Assembly: GCA_900772845.1 (NCBI GenBank)
Contig: CAAGSD010000119.1
Coordinates: forward strand, 1-11,913
DNA length: 11,913 nt
From: Lachnospiraceae bacterium
GTDB taxonomy: Bacteria; Bacillota; Clostridia; Lachnospirales; Lachnospiraceae
Direction of reading: 5' to 3'
Part shown: one piece after another, positions 5,573 to 11,913 of the stretch
Layout of the letters: each line of letters begins with the position of its first letter
How positions within the stretch are numbered: the stretch's first letter is position 1
The notes under the pieces: generated by a model
Told to the model about the DNA's origin: nothing
The model's input: the letters and a program-made list of their open reading frames with translations, nothing else
Database searches by the model: none
Program-made: the position numbers and the translations under genes

Positions 5573-7849
5573 ATGGAACTGATACAAAAAATGAAAGCGC
5601 TACAGATAGGAAAAAGAAAGGCATTTCGGAGGATGTTGATCATAGAAGGCATCCTGATCCTTTTGGGAATCGTGGGACTGTTTGGGAAAAATGCCGTTTA
5701 CGAATATCCTTCGGAGGGCATGGCAGTGGAACTGGGTACTTATCAGCAGAATTTTCAGATAGAAAACCTGTCTCTGAAACCCGGTGTATATCGTGTCCAG
5801 ATGCATTATGATACGGACACCAATATGAAAAATTTCTGTAATGTGGAAGATGATACGCTGGAATATCGTATGCTCCGAAGCAGCGGGGAACATTTTTATC
5901 AGGGATTACATGAGACGGATTTCCAGATCTGGTTGTTACAGAAGACGGATCATCTGCGAGTAACCGTTACCTATGGTGAAGAGGGCAGTTATACCATAAC
6001 CGGTCTGACCATCCGGGAGACGAACGGCCTGGCGGCTGTTTTATTGTGCTGTATTTTGTTTTTCTCATTGCTGGCAGACCTTTTGTATCTGTATGCACAG
6101 TATGACAAAGCGTACGGAATCAGTATTGCCACAAAGGGAATCCATTTCGGTCTGGCACTGCTTTTGTTATTCAGTTCCCTGCCGCTGATGCAGGATATGA
6201 TACTTTCCAGCGGTGATCTGGGATATCATATGCTGCGTATGATGGGAGTCAAGGACGGCATTCTGTCAGGGCAGTTCCCTGTGAGGATTGCACCAAAGTG
6301 GCAGCAGGGATATGGTTATGCTTCGTCTATTTTTTACGGAGAAACACTGATTTATGTAGGTTCTCTGATCCGTCTGATCGGATTTTCCTATATTACAAGT
6401 TACCGTTTATTTATTTTGTTTATTAATGCATTGACAATTCTGATAGCATATCATAGCTTTCGGAAGATTTTTGAAGATCGTTATATCGGTCTGCTGTGCA
6501 CGATGCTGTATACGCTGTCCGTATACCGTATCTCCAAGACGTTTATCTGCGGATCTCTGGGAGAGACATTTGGTATTTTGTTCCTGCCGCTGATCGCCTA
6601 TGGATTTTACCGCATATTTACGCAGGACATTACAGATAAGGAGTACCGTTTTTCCTGGATCCCGCTTACCGTGGCATTTACGGGACTGGTACAGTCCCAT
6701 CTTCTGACCGGCGAGCAGGTGGGAGCCTTTACGATATTGCTGTGTCTGATTTTGTGGAAGAGAGTATTCCGGAAGCAGACGTTTCTGTCCCTGGCAAAAA
6801 CAGTTATCTACAGTGTACTTCTGAGTGCCTGGTTTCTGGTGCCGTTTGCGGATTATATGCTGCGGGGAGATTTCGTGATCCAGCATGTGTCCGGCAGAAC
6901 CATCCAGTATAGAGGCCTGTATCCGGCGCATTTGTTGTTCACATTTTTCCGCAATGGCAGTAATGTATTCTATTCGGATAACGGCATGGTGGACAGTCAG
7001 CCCATGGGACTGGGAATTGCACTGGTAGTAACACTGATCCTCTGGTGCGGCATGCTCTTTTTCCGTAGGACGACCCATCTTCGGAAAGAAGAAAAGGCAC
7101 TGGGGAAAATTGCCGGAGCTTTCGCTTTTTTATCCCTGTGGATGACGTTATCTGTTTTCCCCTGGGATAAAATTCAGAGTATTAACGAGATTACGGCAAC
7201 ACTGGTATCCAGCATCCAGTTCCCCAATCGATTCCTGACCATTGCAACGGTGTGCATTGTGTTGCTGGCAGGTGTCATTGCGAAAGAAATCAAAGGACAG
7301 TATGAAACAAAAGGCCTGCAGATTTATTTTGCAGCTATGGTTGTCATGACCATCTGCAGTGGGATGTACTTAATGAATGACATGCTGCAGACAACGGATG
7401 TTTACAGAATCTATGATGAGAAGGGAATGGGCAGCGGCTACATAGCCGGTGCAGAATATCTTCCCTATGGTGCTGACGCTTCCCAGTTCTGGACACATGA
7501 TCCTTATGCTGGAGAAAACGTGGAAATTACGGATTACCAGAAAGATGGTATCGTAATAGAGATGAACTGCAGGAACCATGGCGAAAACACAGAAACAGTA
7601 GAATTGCCTTTGCTATATTATTATGGATATCGTGCCTATGATAAGGCTTCCGGACAGGAACTTACCATTACCACCAGTGATAATTTTGCAGTATGTGTAG
7701 AAGTTCCGGCAGGATATGAGGGAACCGTTCATGTAGCATTTTACAGCCCCTGGTACTGGAGAGTGGCAGAAATTGTCAGTGTACTGAGCTTTGTTGTATT
7801 GACAGTGGGCGTGATACTGGAAAAGAAACGGGAGAGGAAACAGGCATGA
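5573..7849 (+). CDS. Large GT-C-like polytopic membrane protein, paralog 1
   Basis: This 758-residue integral membrane protein belongs by appearance to the PTPS-related/YfhO-like group of GT-C-fold proteins, which are presumed to move sugars from polyprenyl-phosphate donors outside the membrane. Layout: TM1 (about 20-37), a beta-rich extracytoplasmic domain (45-150, with NLSLKPGVYRV), TM2 (152-175), then a multi-TM core. The core opens with Gly-Asp215-Leu-Gly-Tyr-His219 in the first extracytoplasmic loop, the usual place for a GT-C acidic residue, and carries FPVR238, GE331, SHLLTGE (His376, Glu381), FPWD (529-532) and IQFPNR553. A second extracytoplasmic domain (about 610-720) begins AEYLP and ends GYEGTVHV...WYWRVAE before a final TM (731-749). 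AAGGAG 8 nt before ATG 5573 supports the start. The stop overlaps the next gene in ATGA. Substrate is unknown; lipoteichoic acid or another surface glycan is a guess from YfhO-type relatives. Confidence 0.75.
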   Translation: MELIQKMKALQIGKRKAFRRMLIIEGILILLGIVGLFGKNAVYEYPSEGMAVELGTYQQNFQIENLSLKPGVYRVQMHYDTDTNMKNFCNVEDDTLEYRMLRSSGEHFYQGLHETDFQIWLLQKTDHLRVTVTYGEEGSYTITGLTIRETNGLAAVLLCCILFFSLLADLLYLYAQYDKAYGISIATKGIHFGLALLLLFSSLPLMQDMILSSGDLGYHMLRMMGVKDGILSGQFPVRIAPKWQQGYGYASSIFYGETLIYVGSLIRLIGFSYITSYRLFILFINALTILIAYHSFRKIFEDRYIGLLCTMLYTLSVYRISKTFICGSLGETFGILFLPLIAYGFYRIFTQDITDKEYRFSWIPLTVAFTGLVQSHLLTGEQVGAFTILLCLILWKRVFRKQTFLSLAKTVIYSVLLSAWFLVPFADYMLRGDFVIQHVSGRTIQYRGLYPAHLLFTFFRNGSNVFYSDNGMVDSQPMGLGIALVVTLILWCGMLFFRRTTHLRKEEKALGKIAGAFAFLSLWMTLSVFPWDKIQSINEITATLVSSIQFPNRFLTIATVCIVLLAGVIAKEIKGQYETKGLQIYFAAMVVMTICSGMYLMNDMLQTTDVYRIYDEKGMGSGYIAGAEYLPYGADASQFWTHDPYAGENVEITDYQKDGIVIEMNCRNHGENTETVELPLLYYYGYRAYDKASGQELTITTSDNFAVCVEVPAGYEGTVHVAFYSPWYWRVAEIVSVLSFVVLTVGVILEKKRERKQA

Positions 7850-9336
7850 AGAAAAAAGAAAAAGAGATGATGCGGGGAGAAGAGAAGAATTTCTGGTGTC
7901 TGCTTGGAATTTTCCTGGTGACAGCATTGCCGTTGTTTACAAATTATTGCCTGAATTCTTCGGAAGTACCGTATCAGCTGGTGCGCATTGAGGAACTGAA
8001 AAATAGTCTGAATGCGGGAATCTTCCAGATCGCAATGCCGGTGAACTGGCAGTATGAACACGGTACGGCAGGACTGGACGGCAATCTGTTCTGGATGTTG
8101 CCGGCAATCCTGAGAAAACTGGGATTTCCGATAGAAAGAGCCTATCGTGGGTTTGTTGTGTGTATTTGTGCCGTAACGGTTGGATGTTCCTATACAGTGT
8201 TCCGTAGAATTTTTCAGGATGAGAAGCTGGGAATTTTCGGATGTATGTTATATAGTTGGACACCCTGGTACCTGGATACTTTATATGGGAGAGCTGCTAT
8301 CGGAGAAGCATTGGGATATGCCTTTTTGCCTATCGTATTACTGTTTCTGGCGGACAGGCCGGAACAGGAAGACAGAAAAATCCCGCAGTGGCTGCTTCTT
8401 ACAGTGGGAATTTCACTGCTTTTGCAGTCTTCCTTTGCAGTATTTCTCATAGGAATGTTCCTGCTTGTATTTGGATGTGTCTATGAGCGTAAGAGAATGC
8501 TGGACCGAAAGGGAATCCTGACACTGGGAAAGGCAGCAGCAGCCACATTGATCGTGAATTTCTGGTATTTGCTGCCCTTGTTCAGATATCTGATCGCCTA
8601 CCGTGATGTGGTGAAACTTGTGGGCAGTCGTCCTTTTCAGGAGAAAGGGGTTTACCTGCTGCATTATCTGATGATATTTTTCCAACCGGGAGCTGCCTAT
8701 GATTACCGGGAAAAAGGATTCCAAGACAGTGCGGCGGTGGGCATTGGCCCGGCGATCATGGCGCTGCTGTTTTTGTTCCTGTGGCTGGAGTTCAGTGGCC
8801 AGCTGCGTATGGACAGCCTCAAAAAGCAAAAATATGGCATGAGCAAAGGTTTATTTGCGTTCGGCGTAGTGGGGATGGTGCTCAGTCTCGGAAGTTTTCC
8901 CTGGGATCTGTTGCGCAGTAACGCAGTATTTCAGGTGTTGACCTTCAGCATGCAATCTCCGGTGATCTTCATGCTCCCGGCAATTTGCGGATATGTCCTG
9001 CTGGGGTGTTATCTGATTCGTTTTTATCAACAGAACAAATCATCGGCGGCGACAGCAGTTTTGAAGATTTCGGTGGCAGCTGCAGCGTTTGTAAGTGCAC
9101 AATATCTGGTCAATGGTCTGCTTTTGAACAGAGCACCATTATGGGTGCGTGAGAGTGAAGACCTGGCGGATGTAGTTCTGATAGAGGCACCGCAGCTTCA
9201 GCTTGGTGCGGCAAGTGGAAAAATAGAATGGAGCGCAGTAGTTTTGAGCGCATGCAGCCTGCTTGCAATCCTGGGTTATTATATGACCGGCCGGTCAAAA
9301 AAGCAAAAGAATGATATCCGGAAGGGGGCAAGGTAA
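7846..9336 (+). CDS. Shorter GT-C-like membrane paralog with degenerate active site
   Basis: This 496-residue polytopic membrane protein is homologous to the core of both flanking genes: the match runs from LPLF (29-32) through GRAAIGE154 and LGSFPWD (348-354). It lacks the N-terminal and C-terminal extracytoplasmic domains of its neighbours. At positions where both neighbours agree it differs: D-L-G-[YF]-H becomes Glu40-Val-Pro-Tyr-Gln44, FP-x-R becomes Phe-Gln-Ile-Ala63, S-H-x-L-x2-E is replaced by a hydrophobic SSFAVF stretch (195-200), and IQFP-x-R becomes MQSPVI374. GE and FPWD are kept. The reading frame is intact with normal codon usage, so it looks selected rather than decayed; I infer a non-catalytic partner of one or both neighbours. 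The ATGA overlap with the gene before and a 3-nt gap to the gene after imply coupled expression; GGAGAGG upstream is the ribosome binding site. A different enzymatic specificity remains possible. Confidence 0.72.
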   Translation: MKKKEKEMMRGEEKNFWCLLGIFLVTALPLFTNYCLNSSEVPYQLVRIEELKNSLNAGIFQIAMPVNWQYEHGTAGLDGNLFWMLPAILRKLGFPIERAYRGFVVCICAVTVGCSYTVFRRIFQDEKLGIFGCMLYSWTPWYLDTLYGRAAIGEALGYAFLPIVLLFLADRPEQEDRKIPQWLLLTVGISLLLQSSFAVFLIGMFLLVFGCVYERKRMLDRKGILTLGKAAAATLIVNFWYLLPLFRYLIAYRDVVKLVGSRPFQEKGVYLLHYLMIFFQPGAAYDYREKGFQDSAAVGIGPAIMALLFLFLWLEFSGQLRMDSLKKQKYGMSKGLFAFGVVGMVLSLGSFPWDLLRSNAVFQVLTFSMQSPVIFMLPAICGYVLLGCYLIRFYQQNKSSAATAVLKISVAAAAFVSAQYLVNGLLLNRAPLWVRESEDLADVVLIEAPQLQLGAASGKIEWSAVVLSACSLLAILGYYMTGRSKKQKNDIRKGAR

Positions 9337-9339
9337 CGA

Positions 9340-11673
9340 ATGCATCTGTGGAGACAATCTGAAATTATGAAAAATAAAAAGTTCCGGGTGCTGTTGCTTC
9401 TGGAGGTTATACTTTTACTGGTGTTTCTGACCGGCAGCCTTCGTGGGGATCGGGAAGTAGCTTCCATGGCGGATATGCAGGTGACTGCAGCGGATGGCAC
9501 CACTCGGGAAGAGACGGGATACACCATTGACAGTTCTACCGGAATCAGTGGTCCCTGGCTGACATTGGAAGGTTTTTCCCTGAAACCGGGCCTTTATTGT
9601 TATTATGTAAGTTATGAGACAGAGGATAATGGAGAAAATAAAATAAATATTCACAGCAACGGCGGAATCTACAAGGAATTGCTGGTGAACGAACTGTCTC
9701 TGTATTCGGGTATCAAAGAAGCCTCCTGCCAGATCTATGTGACCAATAAACTGGATGATGATCAGGTGAATATGACGGTAGATTATTACGGCACAGGAAA
9801 GCTTACGATCCATGATATCAGACTGGTGCGGACAGCAGGAGCTTTCAGAATGCTGTTTGTAATAACACTGTTGTTGTCCGGTATCGTAGATTTTCTTGTG
9901 ATGTTGTATGTTTATATGGGAAAACATACTTTGCCACTGGAGAAAAAACTGGTATATTTTGGAATTCCGGCACTGGCACTTTTGTCTTCGCTGCCACTGT
10001 TTGTAGATTACATTATGGTGGGAGCGGATCTGGGATTCCATATCCTGCGTATTGAATTTCTGGCGCAGAGCCTGGCACAGGGAATTTTCCCTACGCGGGT
10101 CGAACCTATGTGGCTGTACGGGCACGGCTATGCCAATTCTCTGTTTTATTGTGACACGTTCCTGACGATTCCGGCAATTCTCAGACTGATCGGCTTTCCT
10201 ATGAGTGTGTCCTACGGCGGTTACATTTTCCTGGTGAACCTTGCAACGGCAGTGATTGCTTATCTGAGTTTTAAAGGAATCTTCCGTAACCGGATCATGG
10301 GAATGTTCGGCAGTATGCTGTATACGCTGGCACCGTACCGTGTTTACAACATTTATAACCGCAGCGCAGTGGGAGAGTACACAGCGATGATATTCCTGCC
10401 GCTGTTGTGCTATGGGTTTTATATGATCTTCACAGAAGATACGGAGAAAAAGGAATATCGGCATTACTGGCTGTTGCTGGTGTTGGGATTTTCCGGGATT
10501 ATTCAGAGCCATGTGCTGAGCTGTGAAATTGCAGGTGCATTCACGATTCTTTTGTGTCTGTTGTGTATCCGGAAGGTATTCCGGAAGAGAACCTTTATTG
10601 AACTGGTGAAGGTCGTTGTGGGGACTGTGCTGGCTAATCTCTGGTTCCTGCTGCCAATGCTGGACATGATGCTGGCGGATCAGTACCGCTATTCCAACAA
10701 TACCGGTGTGTATATTCAGGACAGAGGAATCCTTGGAGCACAGATTCTTTTTACCATGCAGAATGCGGGTGACAATTCCCGGTTCCAGGAATATGGAATG
10801 CTGGGAACGGAGCCTATCTATGTGGGCGTGGCAGCACTGCTGGGCATCATTGTATATTTTGCAATCCGCAGACAGGAACAGGCTAATGACACGGCTCATG
10901 ATAAAGCAGCAATGGCAGCTTTTATTCTGGGAACTGCAGCAATACTGGTAAGCACTTATTATTTCCCCTGGGATGCTATGAAAGAACGGAGTTCCGTACT
11001 GGGAGCACTGGCTTCGATGATTCAGTTTCCTACAAGACTGACCACCATTGCAGCAATTGCGATGACTATGGTAGCCTGTACCGCAGGATATTGGGTGCTT
11101 CGGAGAAAAGAAGAAATTTTCAGAAATGTATTTTTCATAACTGTGTGCGGAGCCTGCATTTTCTTCTCCATGTTTCAGACCAACGACCTGTTGCAGACAA
11201 GAGAAGGAATGCTGCGGATCTACTCTATGGCGTCCATGGGACATTCCGGAATTCTGGGAGCAGAATATCTGCCGTTGGATGTGGATTGGAATTTTTATTA
11301 CCATGATGCCTGGGCATCTGAAGGTGTCAGTGTGGAGAACTTTGAAAAAGAGAATCTTGATACCCTGACAACAGTGACCACTACAGCAGGATCGGGAGAG
11401 TATTATATTGATCTGCCAATGCTTCTGTACAAGGGATATCATGCCAAAGATGTGACGACCGGTGAGAAATTCCAGATCACCAGGGGAGAAAACGGACATG
11501 TACGGGCAATTCTGCCGGCGGGTTATCAGGGAACTGTGAAAGTATGGTATTCCGGTATGTGGTACTGGCGTGTGGCGGAAGTGGTAAGCCTTCTGTTCTG
11601 GGTGGCAGTGATCACCGGAAAGGTTGTACAGTGGAAGAAACTGCCCAAAAGTAATAGTACGAGCAAAATGTGA
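9340..11673 (+). CDS. Large GT-C-like polytopic membrane protein, paralog 2
   Basis: This 777-residue protein has the same architecture as the gene at 5573. TM1 is at about 15-33; an extracytoplasmic beta-rich domain (45-165) contains GFSLKPGLYCYYV; TM2 is at 168-192. The multi-TM core carries Ala-Asp230-Leu-Gly-Phe-His234, FPTR253, NRSAVGE346, SHVLSCE (His391, Glu396), FPWD (542-545) and IQFPTR566. A C-terminal extracytoplasmic domain runs from AEYLP (641-645) to GYQGTVKV...WYWRVAE, followed by a last TM (about 745-762) and a short basic tail. All residues shared with the first paralog and lost in the middle gene are present, so it is a likely active enzyme. The start at 9340 follows an AAGG-type ribosome site 3 nt after the previous stop; Met10 (9367) is a weaker alternative. 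It is the last gene of the operon. Donor and acceptor are unknown. Confidence 0.75.
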   Translation: MHLWRQSEIMKNKKFRVLLLLEVILLLVFLTGSLRGDREVASMADMQVTAADGTTREETGYTIDSSTGISGPWLTLEGFSLKPGLYCYYVSYETEDNGENKINIHSNGGIYKELLVNELSLYSGIKEASCQIYVTNKLDDDQVNMTVDYYGTGKLTIHDIRLVRTAGAFRMLFVITLLLSGIVDFLVMLYVYMGKHTLPLEKKLVYFGIPALALLSSLPLFVDYIMVGADLGFHILRIEFLAQSLAQGIFPTRVEPMWLYGHGYANSLFYCDTFLTIPAILRLIGFPMSVSYGGYIFLVNLATAVIAYLSFKGIFRNRIMGMFGSMLYTLAPYRVYNIYNRSAVGEYTAMIFLPLLCYGFYMIFTEDTEKKEYRHYWLLLVLGFSGIIQSHVLSCEIAGAFTILLCLLCIRKVFRKRTFIELVKVVVGTVLANLWFLLPMLDMMLADQYRYSNNTGVYIQDRGILGAQILFTMQNAGDNSRFQEYGMLGTEPIYVGVAALLGIIVYFAIRRQEQANDTAHDKAAMAAFILGTAAILVSTYYFPWDAMKERSSVLGALASMIQFPTRLTTIAAIAMTMVACTAGYWVLRRKEEIFRNVFFITVCGACIFFSMFQTNDLLQTREGMLRIYSMASMGHSGILGAEYLPLDVDWNFYYHDAWASEGVSVENFEKENLDTLTTVTTTAGSGEYYIDLPMLLYKGYHAKDVTTGEKFQITRGENGHVRAILPAGYQGTVKVWYSGMWYWRVAEVVSLLFWVAVITGKVVQWKKLPKSNSTSKM

Positions 11674-11674
11674 G

Positions 11675-11693
11675 CGCTGAAAGAGCGGTTTTG
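11675..11693 (+). terminator. Weak terminator-like hairpin after the membrane operon
   Basis: CGCT (11675-11678), a 5-nt loop and AGCG (11684-11687) are followed by GTTTTG. The stem is only 4 bp, so termination here would be inefficient; the larger hairpin downstream may do more. Confidence 0.25.
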
Positions 11694-11724
11694 CGAATGA
11701 AGTGTTAAATATAATATGATGCCA

Positions 11725-11785
11725 GGGTCAAAAGGTCTAAGCCCACATGAGCTTGCTCATAAGTGGGTGAAAGACCTTTTGACCC
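11725..11785. repeat. Large hairpin element between the operon and the broken deacetylase
   Basis: GGGTCAAAAGGTCT (11725-11738) pairs perfectly with AGACCTTTTGACCC (11772-11785). Inside, CCCAC (11742-11746) pairs with GTGGG (11763-11767) and ATGAGC (11747-11752) with GCTCAT (11755-11760) around a TT loop. That makes 25 paired positions across 61 nt, interrupted only by a 3/4-nt internal loop and a 2-nt AA bulge. No T tract follows on the plus strand, so it is not a textbook terminator. It may be a dispersed intergenic repeat (REP/MITE-like) or a transcript-stabilising structure. Confidence 0.65.
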
Positions 11786-11786
11786 G

Positions 11787-11812
11787 CCCCGATATGAGCA
11801 TCAAAGTCGGGG
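11787..11812. repeat. Second hairpin directly beside the large hairpin
   Basis: CCCCGA (11787-11792) pairs with TCGGGG (11807-11812) around a 14-nt loop that again contains ATGAGC. It begins 2 nt after the large hairpin and ends 4 nt before the point where recognisable deacetylase sequence stops, so both hairpins may belong to one inserted unit. Confidence 0.5.
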
Positions 11813-11913
11813 GGAAGTAGCCGACACATTATGCTTTTTCAATGCATCCAGGATATTCTCAGTATTACCGTTCTCATAGCCGCAATCAAACGTAAGATAA
11901 ATCTTTTTCTCCC
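11801..11913 (-). pseudogene. Truncated NodB-type polysaccharide deacetylase (PdaA-like), 5' part beyond the window
   Basis: Reading leftward from the right edge, the first full codon at 11911 begins a frame whose KIYLTFDCGYENGN stretch is the first catalytic motif of NodB-domain polysaccharide deacetylases: the TFD aspartate, and the GYENG seen in PdaA-like N-acetylmuramic acid deacetylases of spore cortex synthesis. It continues TENILDALKKHNVSAT, where relatives go on with a Phe-Phe strand and well over 100 further residues including the metal-binding H-x3-[ST]-H. Here it changes after ACT (11816-11818) to Ser-Pro-Arg-Leu and a stop (11801-11803). The remaining catalytic motifs are therefore absent and the enzyme should be inactive. 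The break coincides with the hairpin pair at 11725-11812. Frameshifts do not restore homology that I can see. It converges with the membrane operon. Confidence 0.7.

Noticed and set aside
9415..11499. 694-codon reverse-strand open frame opposite the third membrane protein
   Set aside because: It is rich in His, Gln, Cys and Ser with no domain, as expected for the antisense of a membrane-protein gene with biased codons. The plus-strand product has clear TM segments and paralogy.
11725..11785. Large hairpin as the operon's intrinsic terminator
   Set aside because: There is no run of T after the stem on the plus strand (GCCCCGATA follows), so it lacks the defining feature despite its stability.

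Overview
The window looks like chromosomal DNA of a gut-type Firmicute, most likely a Lachnospiraceae member. This is inferred from moderate GC, strong AGGAGG-type ribosome binding sites, ATGA gene overlaps, a Csp-like subtilisin, and tandem giant GT-C-type membrane proteins of a kind common in that family. No rRNA, tRNA, CRISPR array, transposase or phage gene was seen.

Layout. (a) 1-252: a compact, hairpin-rich inverted-repeat element (1-124), then a gene-free stretch. (b) 253-3226: a metal-responsive operon. A promoter overlaps an ArsR/SmtB-type inverted repeat; a weaker Fur/Zur-like box lies in the leader. It encodes a free-standing 72-aa heavy-metal-binding (HMA) protein, a P1B-2 type Zn/Cd/Pb-exporting ATPase without its own N-terminal metal-binding domain, and, by ATGA overlap, a protein resembling the activation domain of cobalamin-dependent methionine synthase with a C-terminal four-cysteine cluster. 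(c) 3227-3705: intergenic hairpins including a good intrinsic terminator (3391-3420), then a stand-alone Lrp/AsnC-type RAM ligand-binding domain. (d) 3698-5449, minus strand: an S8 subtilisin-like protease with an intact catalytic triad and no signal peptide, overlapping the RAM gene tail-to-tail by 8 bp. (e) 5573-11673: three consecutive plus-strand genes for paralogous large polytopic membrane proteins of GT-C-like type, almost certainly one operon. The outer two are full-length; the middle one lacks the flanking extracytoplasmic domains and has lost the charged/polar residues the other two share. (f) 11674-11913: a large 14+5+6 bp hairpin, a second hairpin, and on the minus strand the front part of a NodB-type polysaccharide deacetylase, entering from the right edge and ending abruptly inside its catalytic domain.

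How the parts may work together. The HMA protein plausibly hands metal to the ATPase under ArsR-type derepression; the third gene links metal export to corrinoid/methionine metabolism in a way I cannot explain from sequence. The three membrane proteins plausibly modify a cell-surface glycan using lipid-linked sugar, with the middle one as a non-catalytic partner. The best candidates for something undescribed are the metal-ATPase/MetH-activation operon, the enzyme/pseudoenzyme/enzyme membrane cassette, and the two structured elements near the window ends, one of which sits where the deacetylase gene is broken off.
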